Positions 52,701 to 61,576 of a stretch of DNA of 64,000 nt are shown here, piece after piece. The DNA comes from JALYLC01 sp963743275 (GTDB lineage: Bacteria; Actinomycetota; Thermoleophilia; Gaiellales; JALYLC01), in the NCBI GenBank assembly GCA_963743275.1, contig CAVUPB010000005.1:62001-126000 (forward strand). Reading direction: 5' to 3'. The notes under the pieces were generated by a model. The model was not told the origin of the DNA and did not search any database. It saw only the letters and a list, made by a program, of their open reading frames with translations. Position 1 is the stretch's first letter. Each line of letters starts with the position of its first letter. The position numbers were made by a program, and so were the translations under genes.

Positions 52701-55617
52701 GCCCACGAAGTTCTGGGGGCTCGTCAACGACGACCTCAACATCTCCGTCGATCCGAAGTCGATCCTCTTCGGCGAGAAGGCGGGCGTCGGCAACGCACCC
52801 GTCGGCCTCTACGACTTCACCGACCGCCTCGTCGATACGCAGCACACCGACGCGAACGGATTCTTCACGTCGCTGCTCCCGTCGACGAGCACCTACAACT
52901 GCCCGCTTCCGGCAGGGCCCTGCCCGAACATGTATCGCGTGGTCGGCAACGACCCGGGCCAGCCCGGCGCGCGCAACCCCGACTACCACCCGGAGTTCTC
53001 CACGATCTCGGCGAACTTCCAGGCCTGGCCCGGGTTGATCCTCCCGGTGGACACGGCACCGACGCAGGTCGGGGCCTCGGTCCAGTCGCCTGGCTCGAAC
53101 GTGGTCAAGCCGGTCGAGTGCGTGATCGCGGGAACGACCCCGCAGCTCTACGCGGTGTCGGCTCCGTACGGCAATCCCGGCCAGCAGATCGTCGTCCGGG
53201 GCATCCACTTCGGGGCGACCGAGGGTCAGGTGCAGCTCGACGGCACCACGACCATCTCGCCCGCGGATGTCACGAACTGGACTGACACGAGCTTCACGCT
53301 GGCACTTCCCGCCAGCCAGGGTCAGCACCGGATCGCGATCATCAACACGGCGGCGACGCCGAATGCGCAGTCGGTCAACGGCCTCGACATCCACGTGCTC
53401 GGCACCAACTACCGGCCGAACGTGATCGAGGTCGGCCCCGACATGTGGACGATCCTCGGCACGCCGACCAACCTGCGCTTCCGCCTCGGCACGAACGGCA
53501 CGCAGACGGCGGTCCTCATCCCGTCGCCGACGCTCGGCTTCACGGCTGCGCAACTGCAGACGGCCATCTCCGGTCTGCCGGGCCTCGCCGGCATCGTCCA
53601 GGTCACCAAGACCGCGGGCGGCAACTTCCGCATCGCGATCACCGGACGCCATTCGGCGCAGGTGCTGACGGCGACCGCCAACGGCACCGGCGCGGCGATC
53701 CGCAACTTCGACAGCCTCAACCCGGATCCCGACTTCGGCATGCACGCCGTGCAGGCCGGTCTCGATGCGGCCGCCGGGCGCCCCAACGCGACGTACCCCG
53801 GCCCGGTCGGCCAGCGTGGCCCTGAGGCGCTCGTGGTCGTCTACCCGAACACGGACTCGAGCGAGCCGTACAACACCGAGTCGGCGTACTACGAGAACCT
53901 GATCCTGCACTCGCCGGCGAAGGTCCAGGGCGTCGGTCCGGGCGGCTCCAATGCCGACGGCACCGACGTCGCCGGAACGGTCATCGACGGCTCCGGCTAC
54001 CAGGCCGACGCACAGTCGGGCACCGACTGGTTCGCGCTCATCAACTCGCTCGCGTTCGACGGCAATCAGACCATCTACGAGGGCCAGACCGTCACGGTCA
54101 TCGCCAACGACGGCGACAGCGGGCAGGGCACGACTCGCGTCGCGCAGTTCCGCTCGAACTTCCCGGCCTCGATCGACGGCATGAAGATCACGGGCGGCAA
54201 GCACGACGGCTTCCCGAACAACCGCAGCGACATCACCGGCGCGCCCAACGGCCAGACGGCCACCGTGACGACGCAGGGCGGCGGCATCTACGTCAATGCC
54301 CAGGCCCACTCGCTGCAGATCACGAACGACGTGATCGAGGGCAACAGCGGCGCCTACGGCGGCGGCATCCGGCTCGGAACGCCGGAGGTTGGCTACAACG
54401 CCAATGACAACATCCGCATCGCCTACAACCGCATCAACAAGAACGGCGGCACGAACCTCGCGGGCGGCATCGGCATCTTCGCCGGCGCAACCGGCTACCG
54501 CATCGACCACAACAACCTCTGCGCGAACACGTCGGCCGAGTACGGCGGCGCGATCAGCCAGTACGGCCTCTCGAACCAGGGGTTGATCGACCACAACCGC
54601 ATCTGGTTCAACCGCAGCTACGACGAGGGCGGCGCCGTGTTCGTCGGCGGTGAGCTCCCGGCCAACCCGAACACGATGACGCAGGGCGCCGGCACGGTCA
54701 CGATCCGCGAGAACGTGCTGCAGGCCAACCTCTCGAACGACGACGGCGGCGCGATCCGCCTCCTGATGGTCGACGGCAGGCGCCGCAGCCAGACGGGCCA
54801 GACCAACAACGGCCAGCTGCAGTTCTTCGACGACCGCGTCAACATCGTCAACAACACGATCGCGAACAACATCGCGACGCACGAGGGCGCCGGCATCGCG
54901 CTCGACGACTCCACCAATGTCGTCGTCGCGAACAACACCATCGCCCACAACACGACGACTGCCACGGCAATCACGAGCAACGGACAGCCCGCCCCGGCAG
55001 GCCTCTCGACGGCAGGCAACAGCGTCCTGCTGCAGGCTGAGGTGGACAAGCGCTACGGCGTCAACAACCGCCCGAGCATCTCCAAGCCGACGCTCTTCAA
55101 CAACCTCTTCACCGACAACCGCGCCGGCTCGTGGTCGGCAGCCGGCGGCCTCTCCGGTATCGGCCTGACGGGCGACCCGGCCCCGATCCGGCTCTGGGAC
55201 ATCGGCGTCGCCGACGGTCTCTGCACCGGTGGCGGCACCCGCGTCTGCCTGACGCCGGTTCGCAACCGCTTCGACACCTCGGCGCTGAACGCGGCCAACG
55301 TGACGACGCTCGCGAACAACCTCGTCAACACCGCGGTGAACTTCATCGACGACAGCTACCGCGTAACGATCAACGCCCTGCCCTGGCGCGGCTACCCGCA
55401 GTTCGTCGGCGCAGTGCTGATCGCGGCCGACCTGCCCATCGGCCAGATGGGCAACTACCACCTCGACGCCGGCTCCAGCGCCATCAACGCGGGCACTGGC
55501 TCGACCCCCTCCGTCGGCGGCACCTCCGCCACCGTGAACGCCCCGACGAACGACATCGACGACCAGACCCGTCCGTTGGGCGGCGCCTATGACATCGGCT
55601 CCGACGAGCGCCAGTAG
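49771..55617 (+). CDS. Giant secreted beta-helix protein with SdrD-B-like and IPT/TIG regions
   Basis: About 1,948 residues. A signal peptide (1-26, MTRRPFILALALLSALAF) is followed by beta-rich domains. A calcium-type VFNDNASTNGQWDEGDE segment lies near 270, and an SdrD-B-like GTVFNDLNGNGRQDSGE near 575. An IPT/TIG domain (YAVSAPYGNPGQQIVVRG) is near 1125-1165, and a right-handed beta-helix with NNTIANNIAT-type rungs spans about 1465-1760. It ends in DIGSDERQ without a sorting signal. No copper motif is seen. The ATG at 49771 follows GGGAG; an in-frame ATG at 49738 would lengthen the signal. It heads an operon with the oxidases, nine bases apart, and may be a surface scaffold or ligand-binding partner. 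Confidence 0.75.
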   Translation: MTRRPFILALALLSALAFAQAAAAQPITLSVTSARTVTNQPDPVALTGTITLAPNTSGSGTPVTGTGTLFSSELHVGDLIKPVTAPAAVPSWLRVASITDDTHLRVTQGTFGSQRYTGPAVTNDTFVTLPALETINKGDPVTTYKYLVNQEDTDQNSQPASACQPSGPNSTLSGCLWTSIRHLSGSSTAAPGAWNAANGYQGLVPDSSPVVTSGDESDFANGATINLPAGKYLISFVADGHKIDGAHFTTDNSATKKTINAQAQPFDLPLATERIQVFNDNASTNGQWDEGDETYDAQANRAARMPGFTAHLADPLGEVTTDWYGNPLCTTYRATTAPGRTGYELDTEGHPIIQVRGGQCVSNMAGEIAIPNLGPDRYATTVVAPGRRVVTPRGLEPTCRNKDWVKTTTLEGGPDWDTWIQEGATGYDTEFLHSGEPTPWTMAGFVCPKTLPVRNPSTVGTVTGRVLKARVYWPAQGGIPYNGTIWGGYAGTKTDGPIDRPWVSLAGLQQGDVAVAIKRGNPDGTFRIDNVPPGDYMVAIWDEPLNNLLDTYNLTVRAAQTTDIGDAMLSGWFTEIKGTVFNDLNGNGRQDSGEIGIAGFPVVIKSRVNSIMDQGSAVALTDFAGHYSLDQAYPLNLFNVLEAFDTRWKTTGLTYQADNQPNPTTVLGAGVDLSFLPVIGLSGRVDWGVQPYSAGENGGIVGTVTYDSTRNELDPAQAATEDYQPGIPGLQVDLFKPVACTGATPAASCSPEGYVLAGDGSYELGDWIQRYQTESWQQPKNCTARGVDGAPLVGEQVLPRTTDPIGNPINCLEGPLMGVQFGGDAALNSPDPDANFFSSVDGNYGFGDGWTTPGGRLPDGSPDADNPGSGSAPLAVGDYLVKVEIPSDPLHPDRKLYTPTREEDINVFSGDSFKPSYPPPPCAGALHTVHVTNPDFLDTGGSPYEGQARPLCDIKLVAVQDAKSVAPSFNFFTEVPVPTKFWGLVNDDLNISVDPKSILFGEKAGVGNAPVGLYDFTDRLVDTQHTDANGFFTSLLPSTSTYNCPLPAGPCPNMYRVVGNDPGQPGARNPDYHPEFSTISANFQAWPGLILPVDTAPTQVGASVQSPGSNVVKPVECVIAGTTPQLYAVSAPYGNPGQQIVVRGIHFGATEGQVQLDGTTTISPADVTNWTDTSFTLALPASQGQHRIAIINTAATPNAQSVNGLDIHVLGTNYRPNVIEVGPDMWTILGTPTNLRFRLGTNGTQTAVLIPSPTLGFTAAQLQTAISGLPGLAGIVQVTKTAGGNFRIAITGRHSAQVLTATANGTGAAIRNFDSLNPDPDFGMHAVQAGLDAAAGRPNATYPGPVGQRGPEALVVVYPNTDSSEPYNTESAYYENLILHSPAKVQGVGPGGSNADGTDVAGTVIDGSGYQADAQSGTDWFALINSLAFDGNQTIYEGQTVTVIANDGDSGQGTTRVAQFRSNFPASIDGMKITGGKHDGFPNNRSDITGAPNGQTATVTTQGGGIYVNAQAHSLQITNDVIEGNSGAYGGGIRLGTPEVGYNANDNIRIAYNRINKNGGTNLAGGIGIFAGATGYRIDHNNLCANTSAEYGGAISQYGLSNQGLIDHNRIWFNRSYDEGGAVFVGGELPANPNTMTQGAGTVTIRENVLQANLSNDDGGAIRLLMVDGRRRSQTGQTNNGQLQFFDDRVNIVNNTIANNIATHEGAGIALDDSTNVVVANNTIAHNTTTATAITSNGQPAPAGLSTAGNSVLLQAEVDKRYGVNNRPSISKPTLFNNLFTDNRAGSWSAAGGLSGIGLTGDPAPIRLWDIGVADGLCTGGGTRVCLTPVRNRFDTSALNAANVTTLANNLVNTAVNFIDDSYRVTINALPWRGYPQFVGAVLIAADLPIGQMGNYHLDAGSSAINAGTGSTPSVGGTSATVNAPTNDIDDQTRPLGGAYDIGSDERQ

Positions 55618-55626
55618 GAAGGCGAC

Positions 55627-56997
55627 ATGACTCAGCGACAGCATACGAACGCGACAAGGACAGCAACCATGCGCGATACCAAGCTCAGTCGCCGCCGCCT
55701 CCTCACCCTCGGCGGCGCGACCCTCGCAGCAGGAACCCTGGGAGGCGGCGCCTACGCCGCCTCCCCGGGGCGCCTCCTGCAGTCGATCGGGCCGGCGCAG
55801 ACACCGGCACGCAACGTCATCCATCTCGCCGGCACCGACGGCTGGGCGAGCCTCCCGACCCCTGCCACGCAGACGAGCTACGACTTCCCCGACTCGATGG
55901 CCCCGGAGGGCAAGACGACCTACGTCTTCGGCTTCCGCGACGTCACCGGGTTCTCGGATCAGCAGGTGCAGGACCAGAAGGGCAAGACGCAGATCTGCGC
56001 CCCCCTGCTCTGGTTCGACGAGTACCAGTCGTCCCTGGGCAACGACGTCCAGGTGACGGTCACGAACCTCGGCATGCAGATCCGCCCGGACCTGACCGAC
56101 GGCCACACGCTCCACTGGCACGGCTTCCGCAACGCGATCCCGTTCTACGACGGCGTGCCCGAGATGAGCGTGTCGATCCCGATCGGCCGCGACCTGACCT
56201 ACTTCTACCAGCCCAAGGACCCGGGCACGTACATGTACCACTGCCACTTCGAGGACGTCGAGCACGTCCAGATGGGCATGACGGGACCGCTCTTCGTGCG
56301 GCCGCGCCAGAACGGCACGGCGCTCGGAGGGTTCAACAAATTCGCCTACAACGACGGCGACGGCTCGACGGGCTACGACCGTGAGTTCGCGCTCCTGTTC
56401 ACGGAGATGTACCTCGAGTCGCACTGGCAGGATGCCCACATCCAGCAGCCGCTGTGGGATCAGTACCACGCCGACGCGTGGCTGATCAACGGCCGCAGCT
56501 ACCCCGATACGCTCTTGCCGTCGACCGGGTTCTACGGCCCGACCGGCCCGCGCCCCACGGGTGTGGCGGTCGGCGACCCGAACCCCTGGCCCGACCCGCG
56601 GGTCGCTGCTCAGCCGCGACTGAGCCACCAGCCGCTGTCCTCGCTCGTGACGTGCAACGTCAACGACCGCGTGCTCCTGCGCATGGCCAACCTCGGCTAC
56701 CAGCAGCACGCGATGACGGTGCCGGGCCTCGTGCTCGACGTCATCGGCAAGGACGCGACCCTGCTCGCCAACGGTCCCGTCAAGACCTCGATGCAGACCG
56801 AGAGCATCTCCATCGGCCCCGGCGAGAGCTTCGACTGCCTCTTCACCGCGCCGGCCGCGCCCGGCACGTACGTGCTCTACAACCGTGCCTACGCGAACTC
56901 GCAGAACCGCGACCAGCAGGGCATCGGCGGCATGCGCACGGAAATCCACGTCCTCCCGGCGGGCACGCTGCCCGCCCAGACCGCGCCCAATGCGTAA
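55627..56997 (+). CDS. Two-domain multicopper-oxidase-like protein with complete type 1 site (Tat-exported)
   Basis: The 456-residue protein has a twin-arginine signal (LSRRRLLTLGG). The first cupredoxin domain carries H160-x2-H163-x-H165-G and H205-C206-H207, H213 and M218. That gives a full type 1 copper set (H160, C206, H213, M218) plus four His for half of a trinuclear cluster. The second domain, at the place where more cluster His are expected, has only YQQHAMTVPG. Alone it cannot build a normal multicopper active site. It precedes, by ten bases, a gene that carries the missing His. It is predicted to oxidise metal ions or phenols outside the membrane if paired. Confidence 0.8.
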   Translation: MTQRQHTNATRTATMRDTKLSRRRLLTLGGATLAAGTLGGGAYAASPGRLLQSIGPAQTPARNVIHLAGTDGWASLPTPATQTSYDFPDSMAPEGKTTYVFGFRDVTGFSDQQVQDQKGKTQICAPLLWFDEYQSSLGNDVQVTVTNLGMQIRPDLTDGHTLHWHGFRNAIPFYDGVPEMSVSIPIGRDLTYFYQPKDPGTYMYHCHFEDVEHVQMGMTGPLFVRPRQNGTALGGFNKFAYNDGDGSTGYDREFALLFTEMYLESHWQDAHIQQPLWDQYHADAWLINGRSYPDTLLPSTGFYGPTGPRPTGVAVGDPNPWPDPRVAAQPRLSHQPLSSLVTCNVNDRVLLRMANLGYQQHAMTVPGLVLDVIGKDATLLANGPVKTSMQTESISIGPGESFDCLFTAPAAPGTYVLYNRAYANSQNRDQQGIGGMRTEIHVLPAGTLPAQTAPNA

Positions 56998-57007
56998 GGA
57001 CACGTCC

Positions 57008-58354
57008 ATGCGCCCTCTCACGATCCCCCTCGCTTCCCCCCGGAAGCTCCTCGTCGCTGCCGGCGCGGCCCTCGTGGCCGGCAGCGTCCTCCTCACCGGC
57101 GGCGGCTCCTGGGCCGCCGCCGGTCCCCCCACTCCCGATGGCGTGGTGTGCACCTACGGCTCCGAAGGCCAGGCCGCGACCACCCAGACATTCACGCTCA
57201 CGGCGCGTGATGGCCACATCACCACGCCCGACGGCAACACCGTCTACATGTGGGGCTTTGCCGATGGCAAGGGCACGTTCCAGTACCCCGGCCCCAACCT
57301 CTGCGTCAAGCAGGGCGACCGGGTGCGCGTGATCCTGAAGAACACGCTCCCTGCCAAGACCTCCATCGTCTTCCCCGGCCAGACCGGCGTGACGGCGGAC
57401 GGTGTGGCCGCAGCTCCCGTGCTGGACGGCGCCGGCAAGATCACCTCGCTGACGCCGGCGGCCGACGCCGGCGATGGCTCCGTCACGTATAGCTTCGTCG
57501 CCGACGCTCCCGGTACGTACGTGTACAAGAGCGGCACCGACGAAGCGCTCCAGACGCAGATGGGACTGTTCGGCGCACTGGTCGTGCGGCCCAGCGCCGG
57601 TGCCGCGTTCGCATACAACTCGGCACGTACCGAATTCGACCCCAAGACCGAGTTCGTGCAGGTCCTCTCCGACCTCGACCCGGCGATCCACACCGCCGTC
57701 CTGCAGGGCCGCACGCCGAACATGGCGGCGCTCCATCCTCGCTACTGGATGATCAACGGGCGCAGCTTCCCCGACACGATCGCCCCGAACAACGCGACGT
57801 GGCTGCCTTCGCAGCCGTACAACGCGCTCATCCACACGGTCGCGAACCCGAGCAAGCCCGCGATCGTGCGCTACCTCAACGTCACGTACATCGCCCACCC
57901 GATGCACCCGCACGGCGACCACGGCCGTGTCATCGGACGCGACGGCGCCATGCTCGCAGGCCCGGGCGGCGAGGACCTCAGTCACGAGGACTTCGCGATC
58001 GAAGTCGGCCCCGGCCAGACCGTGGACGCGCTCTACGGCTGGGAAGACACGAACAACTGGTCCGACCCGAACGCACAACACGCGAGCCCCACGGGCCCCG
58101 GGTTCCCCGACACGCCCGCAGCACTCGACACGCTGCACCTGTCCGGCGACACGTGGTGGTCCGGCAGCCGGTTCCTCGGCCAGCAGGACGCCACCAATTT
58201 CCCGCCGGGCATCACGAACTACAACCAGTGCGGCGAGTACTACCAGGTCTCGCACAGCCACGCGCTCAACGAGGTCACGAACTACGGCGCCGCCATGGGC
58301 GGAATGCTGACCCTCTGGCGCATCGATCCCATCAACCGCTTCGACTGCAAATGA
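57008..58354 (+). CDS. Multicopper-oxidase-like partner with cluster His but no type 1 Cys
   Basis: The 448-residue protein has a signal or anchor (KLLVAAGAALVAGSVLL) and two cupredoxin domains. The first has no His motif (IVFPGQTG at the expected site). The second has H297-P-M-H300-P-H302-G-D-H305 and, late, H416-S417-H418 where oxidases have H-C-H, so it supplies cluster His pairs but lacks the electron-entry Cys. Its ligands complement those of the preceding protein. The ATG at 57008 follows AAGGA; an ATG at 56990 overlaps the previous stop. Confidence 0.75.
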   Translation: MRPLTIPLASPRKLLVAAGAALVAGSVLLTGGGSWAAAGPPTPDGVVCTYGSEGQAATTQTFTLTARDGHITTPDGNTVYMWGFADGKGTFQYPGPNLCVKQGDRVRVILKNTLPAKTSIVFPGQTGVTADGVAAAPVLDGAGKITSLTPAADAGDGSVTYSFVADAPGTYVYKSGTDEALQTQMGLFGALVVRPSAGAAFAYNSARTEFDPKTEFVQVLSDLDPAIHTAVLQGRTPNMAALHPRYWMINGRSFPDTIAPNNATWLPSQPYNALIHTVANPSKPAIVRYLNVTYIAHPMHPHGDHGRVIGRDGAMLAGPGGEDLSHEDFAIEVGPGQTVDALYGWEDTNNWSDPNAQHASPTGPGFPDTPAALDTLHLSGDTWWSGSRFLGQQDATNFPPGITNYNQCGEYYQVSHSHALNEVTNYGAAMGGMLTLWRIDPINRFDCK

Positions 58355-58365
58355 GAGGCGTCAGC

Positions 58366-61300
58366 ATGCATCCCTCCCTCCGCGCGCTCCTCGCGCTCGC
58401 CGCCGTGCTCCTCGCGCCGGCGACCGCGGCGGCCGCGCCCTCGATCAGCATCTCGACGCCGCCCGACGGCGCCGTCTACGCCACCGGTTCCAGCGTGCTC
58501 GCGGACTACGCCTGCGCTCCCGACGGAACCACCCTCGCGCCGGTCACCCAGTGCGACGGTCCCGTCGCGAACGGGGCCGCCATCGACACCGCGACCGCCG
58601 GTACGAAGACGTTCACGGTCACGGCACAGGACGCCGACGGCCCGGTAACCGCGACGACCACCTACACCGTCGACGGCACCGCGCCGGCGATTGCGCTCAC
58701 GACGCCCGCACAGGGCGCCGTGTTCGCCAAGGACGAGGTCGTCAACGCCGAGTACACGTGCGCCGACCTCGGCGGAGCCGGGCTGGCCTCGTGCACCGGC
58801 ACCGTCCCCAACGGGCAGCCGATCGACACCACGGCCGGCGCCCACACGTTCACGGTGACCGCGACTGACAATGCAGGCAACACGACAACCGTCACGCACT
58901 CCTACAACGCATCGATCTGCACGCGCACGGGCACCCACGCCGTGTCGTGCGAACTGTGGGCGCGCACGGGGACGATCGACCTCCCCGGCGCGGCCGACGT
59001 GCCGATCAAGACCTTCGCGGACCACAGCGGAGCGCCGGCGATCACACAGGTCGGCGGGCCGACGCTCGAGGCACTCGCCGGCGACACCGTGACGGTGACG
59101 CTGCACAACGACCTCGCTGAGCCGATCGCGCTCGCCGTCCCGCAGCAGCCGATGCCCCCGGCGACATCGAAGATCGCCGCGGGCGGTCAGGCCACCTACT
59201 CCTTCGAGGCCCGGCTCGGCACCTCGATCTACGAGGCGGGCTCCGCCTCGAGCGTCGCGGCCCTCGACGAGAACGTCGCCAAGCAGGTCGCACAGGGTCT
59301 CTACGGCGCGCTGATCGTGCGGCCCGCCTCCCAGTCGCGCCAGGCCTACGGCACGGCGGCGACCGCGTACGACGAGGAGGCGCTCCTGCTCCTCTCCGAC
59401 ATCGATCCCGCACTCAACGCGAATCCCGACACGTTCGACATGACGACGTTCGCGCCCAAGTACGCGCTCATCAACGGGCGCCCGTACGACGGGACGGCCG
59501 GCGGCGCTCTGCCGATCGTCTCGGCGCCCGGCCACGACGTGCTCCTGCGCATGGTCAACGCGGGCGTCCACGACCATCCCATCGGCCTCCTGGGCCTGCG
59601 CGAGAGCGTGGTCGGCGAGAGCGCGCACGCACTGCGCTACCCGCGCAGCGCGATCGCGACCAGCGTCGTCCCGGGCTCCTCGGCCGACGCGCTCGTGCAC
59701 CTTCCGTCGGCGGCCTCCGCAGCCGGGCACTACGCGCTCTACGACACCGGCCTCCGCCTCTACAACGGCAGCGATGCCGGATACGGCGGCATGCTCACGA
59801 CGATCGACGCGACGGGGGTCTGGACGACCACCTGCGCCGGCCCCGTGACAGCCCACGTCCAGGCGCCCGACACCACGACGGGCATCTCGGCCCTCGCCTT
59901 CACGGCAAACGTGACGCCCTGCGTCGCGGCGCCGGCGAGCACCGTCACCGCAGCCGAGTTCTTCATCGACGCGGTCGGCGCCGACGGCTCGGGCACCCCG
60001 CTCGCGCTCACCCCGAACCCGCTCTCGGGCTCCGTCTCCGTGGCACAGCTCGCGGGGCTCGGCGAAGGCCCGCACACGATCTACGTGCACGGCCAGGACT
60101 CCACCGGCGCGTGGGGCGAGGTCTCGGGCGACATGTTCTCGGTCACCCGGATCGGCCCGTCGGTCGATGCGATGACGCTCGATCCCAACCCGACGAACCT
60201 CGTCCCGTCTGCGACGCACCTCTCGGCCACGGCGGACGCAACCGCCCATCCGGGCCGCACCGTCGCCGAGGCCGAGTACTTCGTCGATCCGGCCGGACCG
60301 CAGGTGCCGGGCACGGGCACCGCGCTCGTAGTCTCCGACACCACCGCGATCGCCGCGCTGGACGGTGACGTGCCGCTCGCCGGGCTCGCCGCCGGTGTGC
60401 ACACGATCGTCGTGGAAGCGCGGGACGACCTCGGCAACTGGGGCTCGACCGCTTCCATCGACCTCGTGATCGACACCGCGGGGCCGGTCGTGACCAACGT
60501 CGCCATCTCGCCGTCGCCGAACAACGGCACGCTCGAGCAGCCCGGGCACCCGGGTGTCGTCTGGGTGACCGCGACGATCACCGACGGTGGCCCGAACGCC
60601 AGCGCGATCAAGACGGGCGAAGGCTTCATCGACCCCGTCGGCACTCCCGCGCTGCACAACGGCTGGAACGTCATTCCGGTCGACGGCCAGTTCGACCAGG
60701 CGGTCGAGCAGGTCTACGCCCCGATCCCGGTCGGTGACATCGCCAACCTCACCGACGGCAATCACTCGTTCGCCATCCGCGGACAGGACGCCGCCGGCAA
60801 CTGGGGCACGCTCGGCACGGGCACGCTCGTGATCGAGAAGACCGGTCCCACGATCACGACGGCGGCGCTCACCCCGGCCACGCGCTCGCGCGGCGGGTCG
60901 GTGCAGCTCACCGCCACGGCCGTCGATGCCTCGAACGTGGATCAGTTCGAGTACTTCCTCGACCAGGGCCCGGCCACGAGCGTGAACGTCACGCTCGGCA
61001 GCCCGCGCTCGATCACGCAGACGATCACGACCAACAACCAGACGGCGCTCGGCACGCACTACGTGTTCGTGCGGGCGCGCGACGGCCTCGGCAACTGGGG
61101 CCCCTATACGCGCCTCACGCTCACGATCACGGGCGGGGGCGGGGGCTTTGCGCCACTCGCGCAGCCGGCCGGCCTCGGCCCGGTGGCGCAGTCGTCGACG
61201 TCGGGCGCGTGGGTCGCCGTCAAGGCGACCGGCAAGGCGCGTCTCGTCTCGGTCACCTCGACCCGCGCGGGCGCCGTGCGCGCACGCTTCGTCTTCGCTC

Positions 61301-61527
61301 CCCACGGCATCAAGATCCGCGGCTCGAAGACGATCGTGAGGGGCCTCGACAAGGCCCACCGCACGGTGCTCTGGGTGCAGGTTCGCGGCGACGCGAAGCA
61401 CGGCTACCGGATGCGTGCCGTCAGCGGCCACAAGCACTCCCCGTGGCTGTCCCTGGGCAACCGGCGCGCCGTGCTCGAAGCGGCCGTCGCGATCGGCAAG
61501 TCCCCGACCCTCAAACTGGCTCACTGA
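58366..61527 (+). CDS. Secreted Ig-like plus degenerate cupredoxin protein
   Basis: About 1,053 residues with a Sec signal (ALLALAAVLLAPATAAAA). Two bacterial Ig-like repeats come first (SISISTPPDGAVYATGS, TAPAIALTTPAQGAVF). From about residue 180 to 480 is a cupredoxin pair like the two upstream proteins (YGALIVRPAS, LLLLSDIDPA, YALINGRPYDG), with only H402-D-H404 at the copper-motif position and no Cys. Several Ig/FnIII-like repeats follow (GQDSTGAWGEVSGD, ARDDLGNWGS, GQDAAGNWGT, ARDGLGNWGP), then a basic C-terminus. It is probably a non-catalytic third subunit or surface scaffold of the oxidase. Confidence 0.7.
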   Translation: MHPSLRALLALAAVLLAPATAAAAPSISISTPPDGAVYATGSSVLADYACAPDGTTLAPVTQCDGPVANGAAIDTATAGTKTFTVTAQDADGPVTATTTYTVDGTAPAIALTTPAQGAVFAKDEVVNAEYTCADLGGAGLASCTGTVPNGQPIDTTAGAHTFTVTATDNAGNTTTVTHSYNASICTRTGTHAVSCELWARTGTIDLPGAADVPIKTFADHSGAPAITQVGGPTLEALAGDTVTVTLHNDLAEPIALAVPQQPMPPATSKIAAGGQATYSFEARLGTSIYEAGSASSVAALDENVAKQVAQGLYGALIVRPASQSRQAYGTAATAYDEEALLLLSDIDPALNANPDTFDMTTFAPKYALINGRPYDGTAGGALPIVSAPGHDVLLRMVNAGVHDHPIGLLGLRESVVGESAHALRYPRSAIATSVVPGSSADALVHLPSAASAAGHYALYDTGLRLYNGSDAGYGGMLTTIDATGVWTTTCAGPVTAHVQAPDTTTGISALAFTANVTPCVAAPASTVTAAEFFIDAVGADGSGTPLALTPNPLSGSVSVAQLAGLGEGPHTIYVHGQDSTGAWGEVSGDMFSVTRIGPSVDAMTLDPNPTNLVPSATHLSATADATAHPGRTVAEAEYFVDPAGPQVPGTGTALVVSDTTAIAALDGDVPLAGLAAGVHTIVVEARDDLGNWGSTASIDLVIDTAGPVVTNVAISPSPNNGTLEQPGHPGVVWVTATITDGGPNASAIKTGEGFIDPVGTPALHNGWNVIPVDGQFDQAVEQVYAPIPVGDIANLTDGNHSFAIRGQDAAGNWGTLGTGTLVIEKTGPTITTAALTPATRSRGGSVQLTATAVDASNVDQFEYFLDQGPATSVNVTLGSPRSITQTITTNNQTALGTHYVFVRARDGLGNWGPYTRLTLTITGGGGGFAPLAQPAGLGPVAQSSTSGAWVAVKATGKARLVSVTSTRAGAVRARFVFAPHGIKIRGSKTIVRGLDKAHRTVLWVQVRGDAKHGYRMRAVSGHKHSPWLSLGNRRAVLEAAVAIGKSPTLKLAH

Positions 61528-61576
61528 GCCCAAAAGAGGGATTCACTGATCACCAATGCGAGCGGAGAGTAGTGAC

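Noticed and set aside
49639..57153. A very long minus-strand open frame (over 2,500 codons) opposite the giant protein and oxidase
   Set aside because: It is a GC-rich antisense shadow with Arg/Ala/Val/Asp repeats and no domain, while the plus strand has signal peptides, copper motifs and spaced genes.
58282..61533. Minus-strand open frame of about 1,080 codons opposite the Ig/cupredoxin gene
   Set aside because: Composition-driven antisense frame with no motif; the plus-strand protein has clear repeats and a signal peptide.
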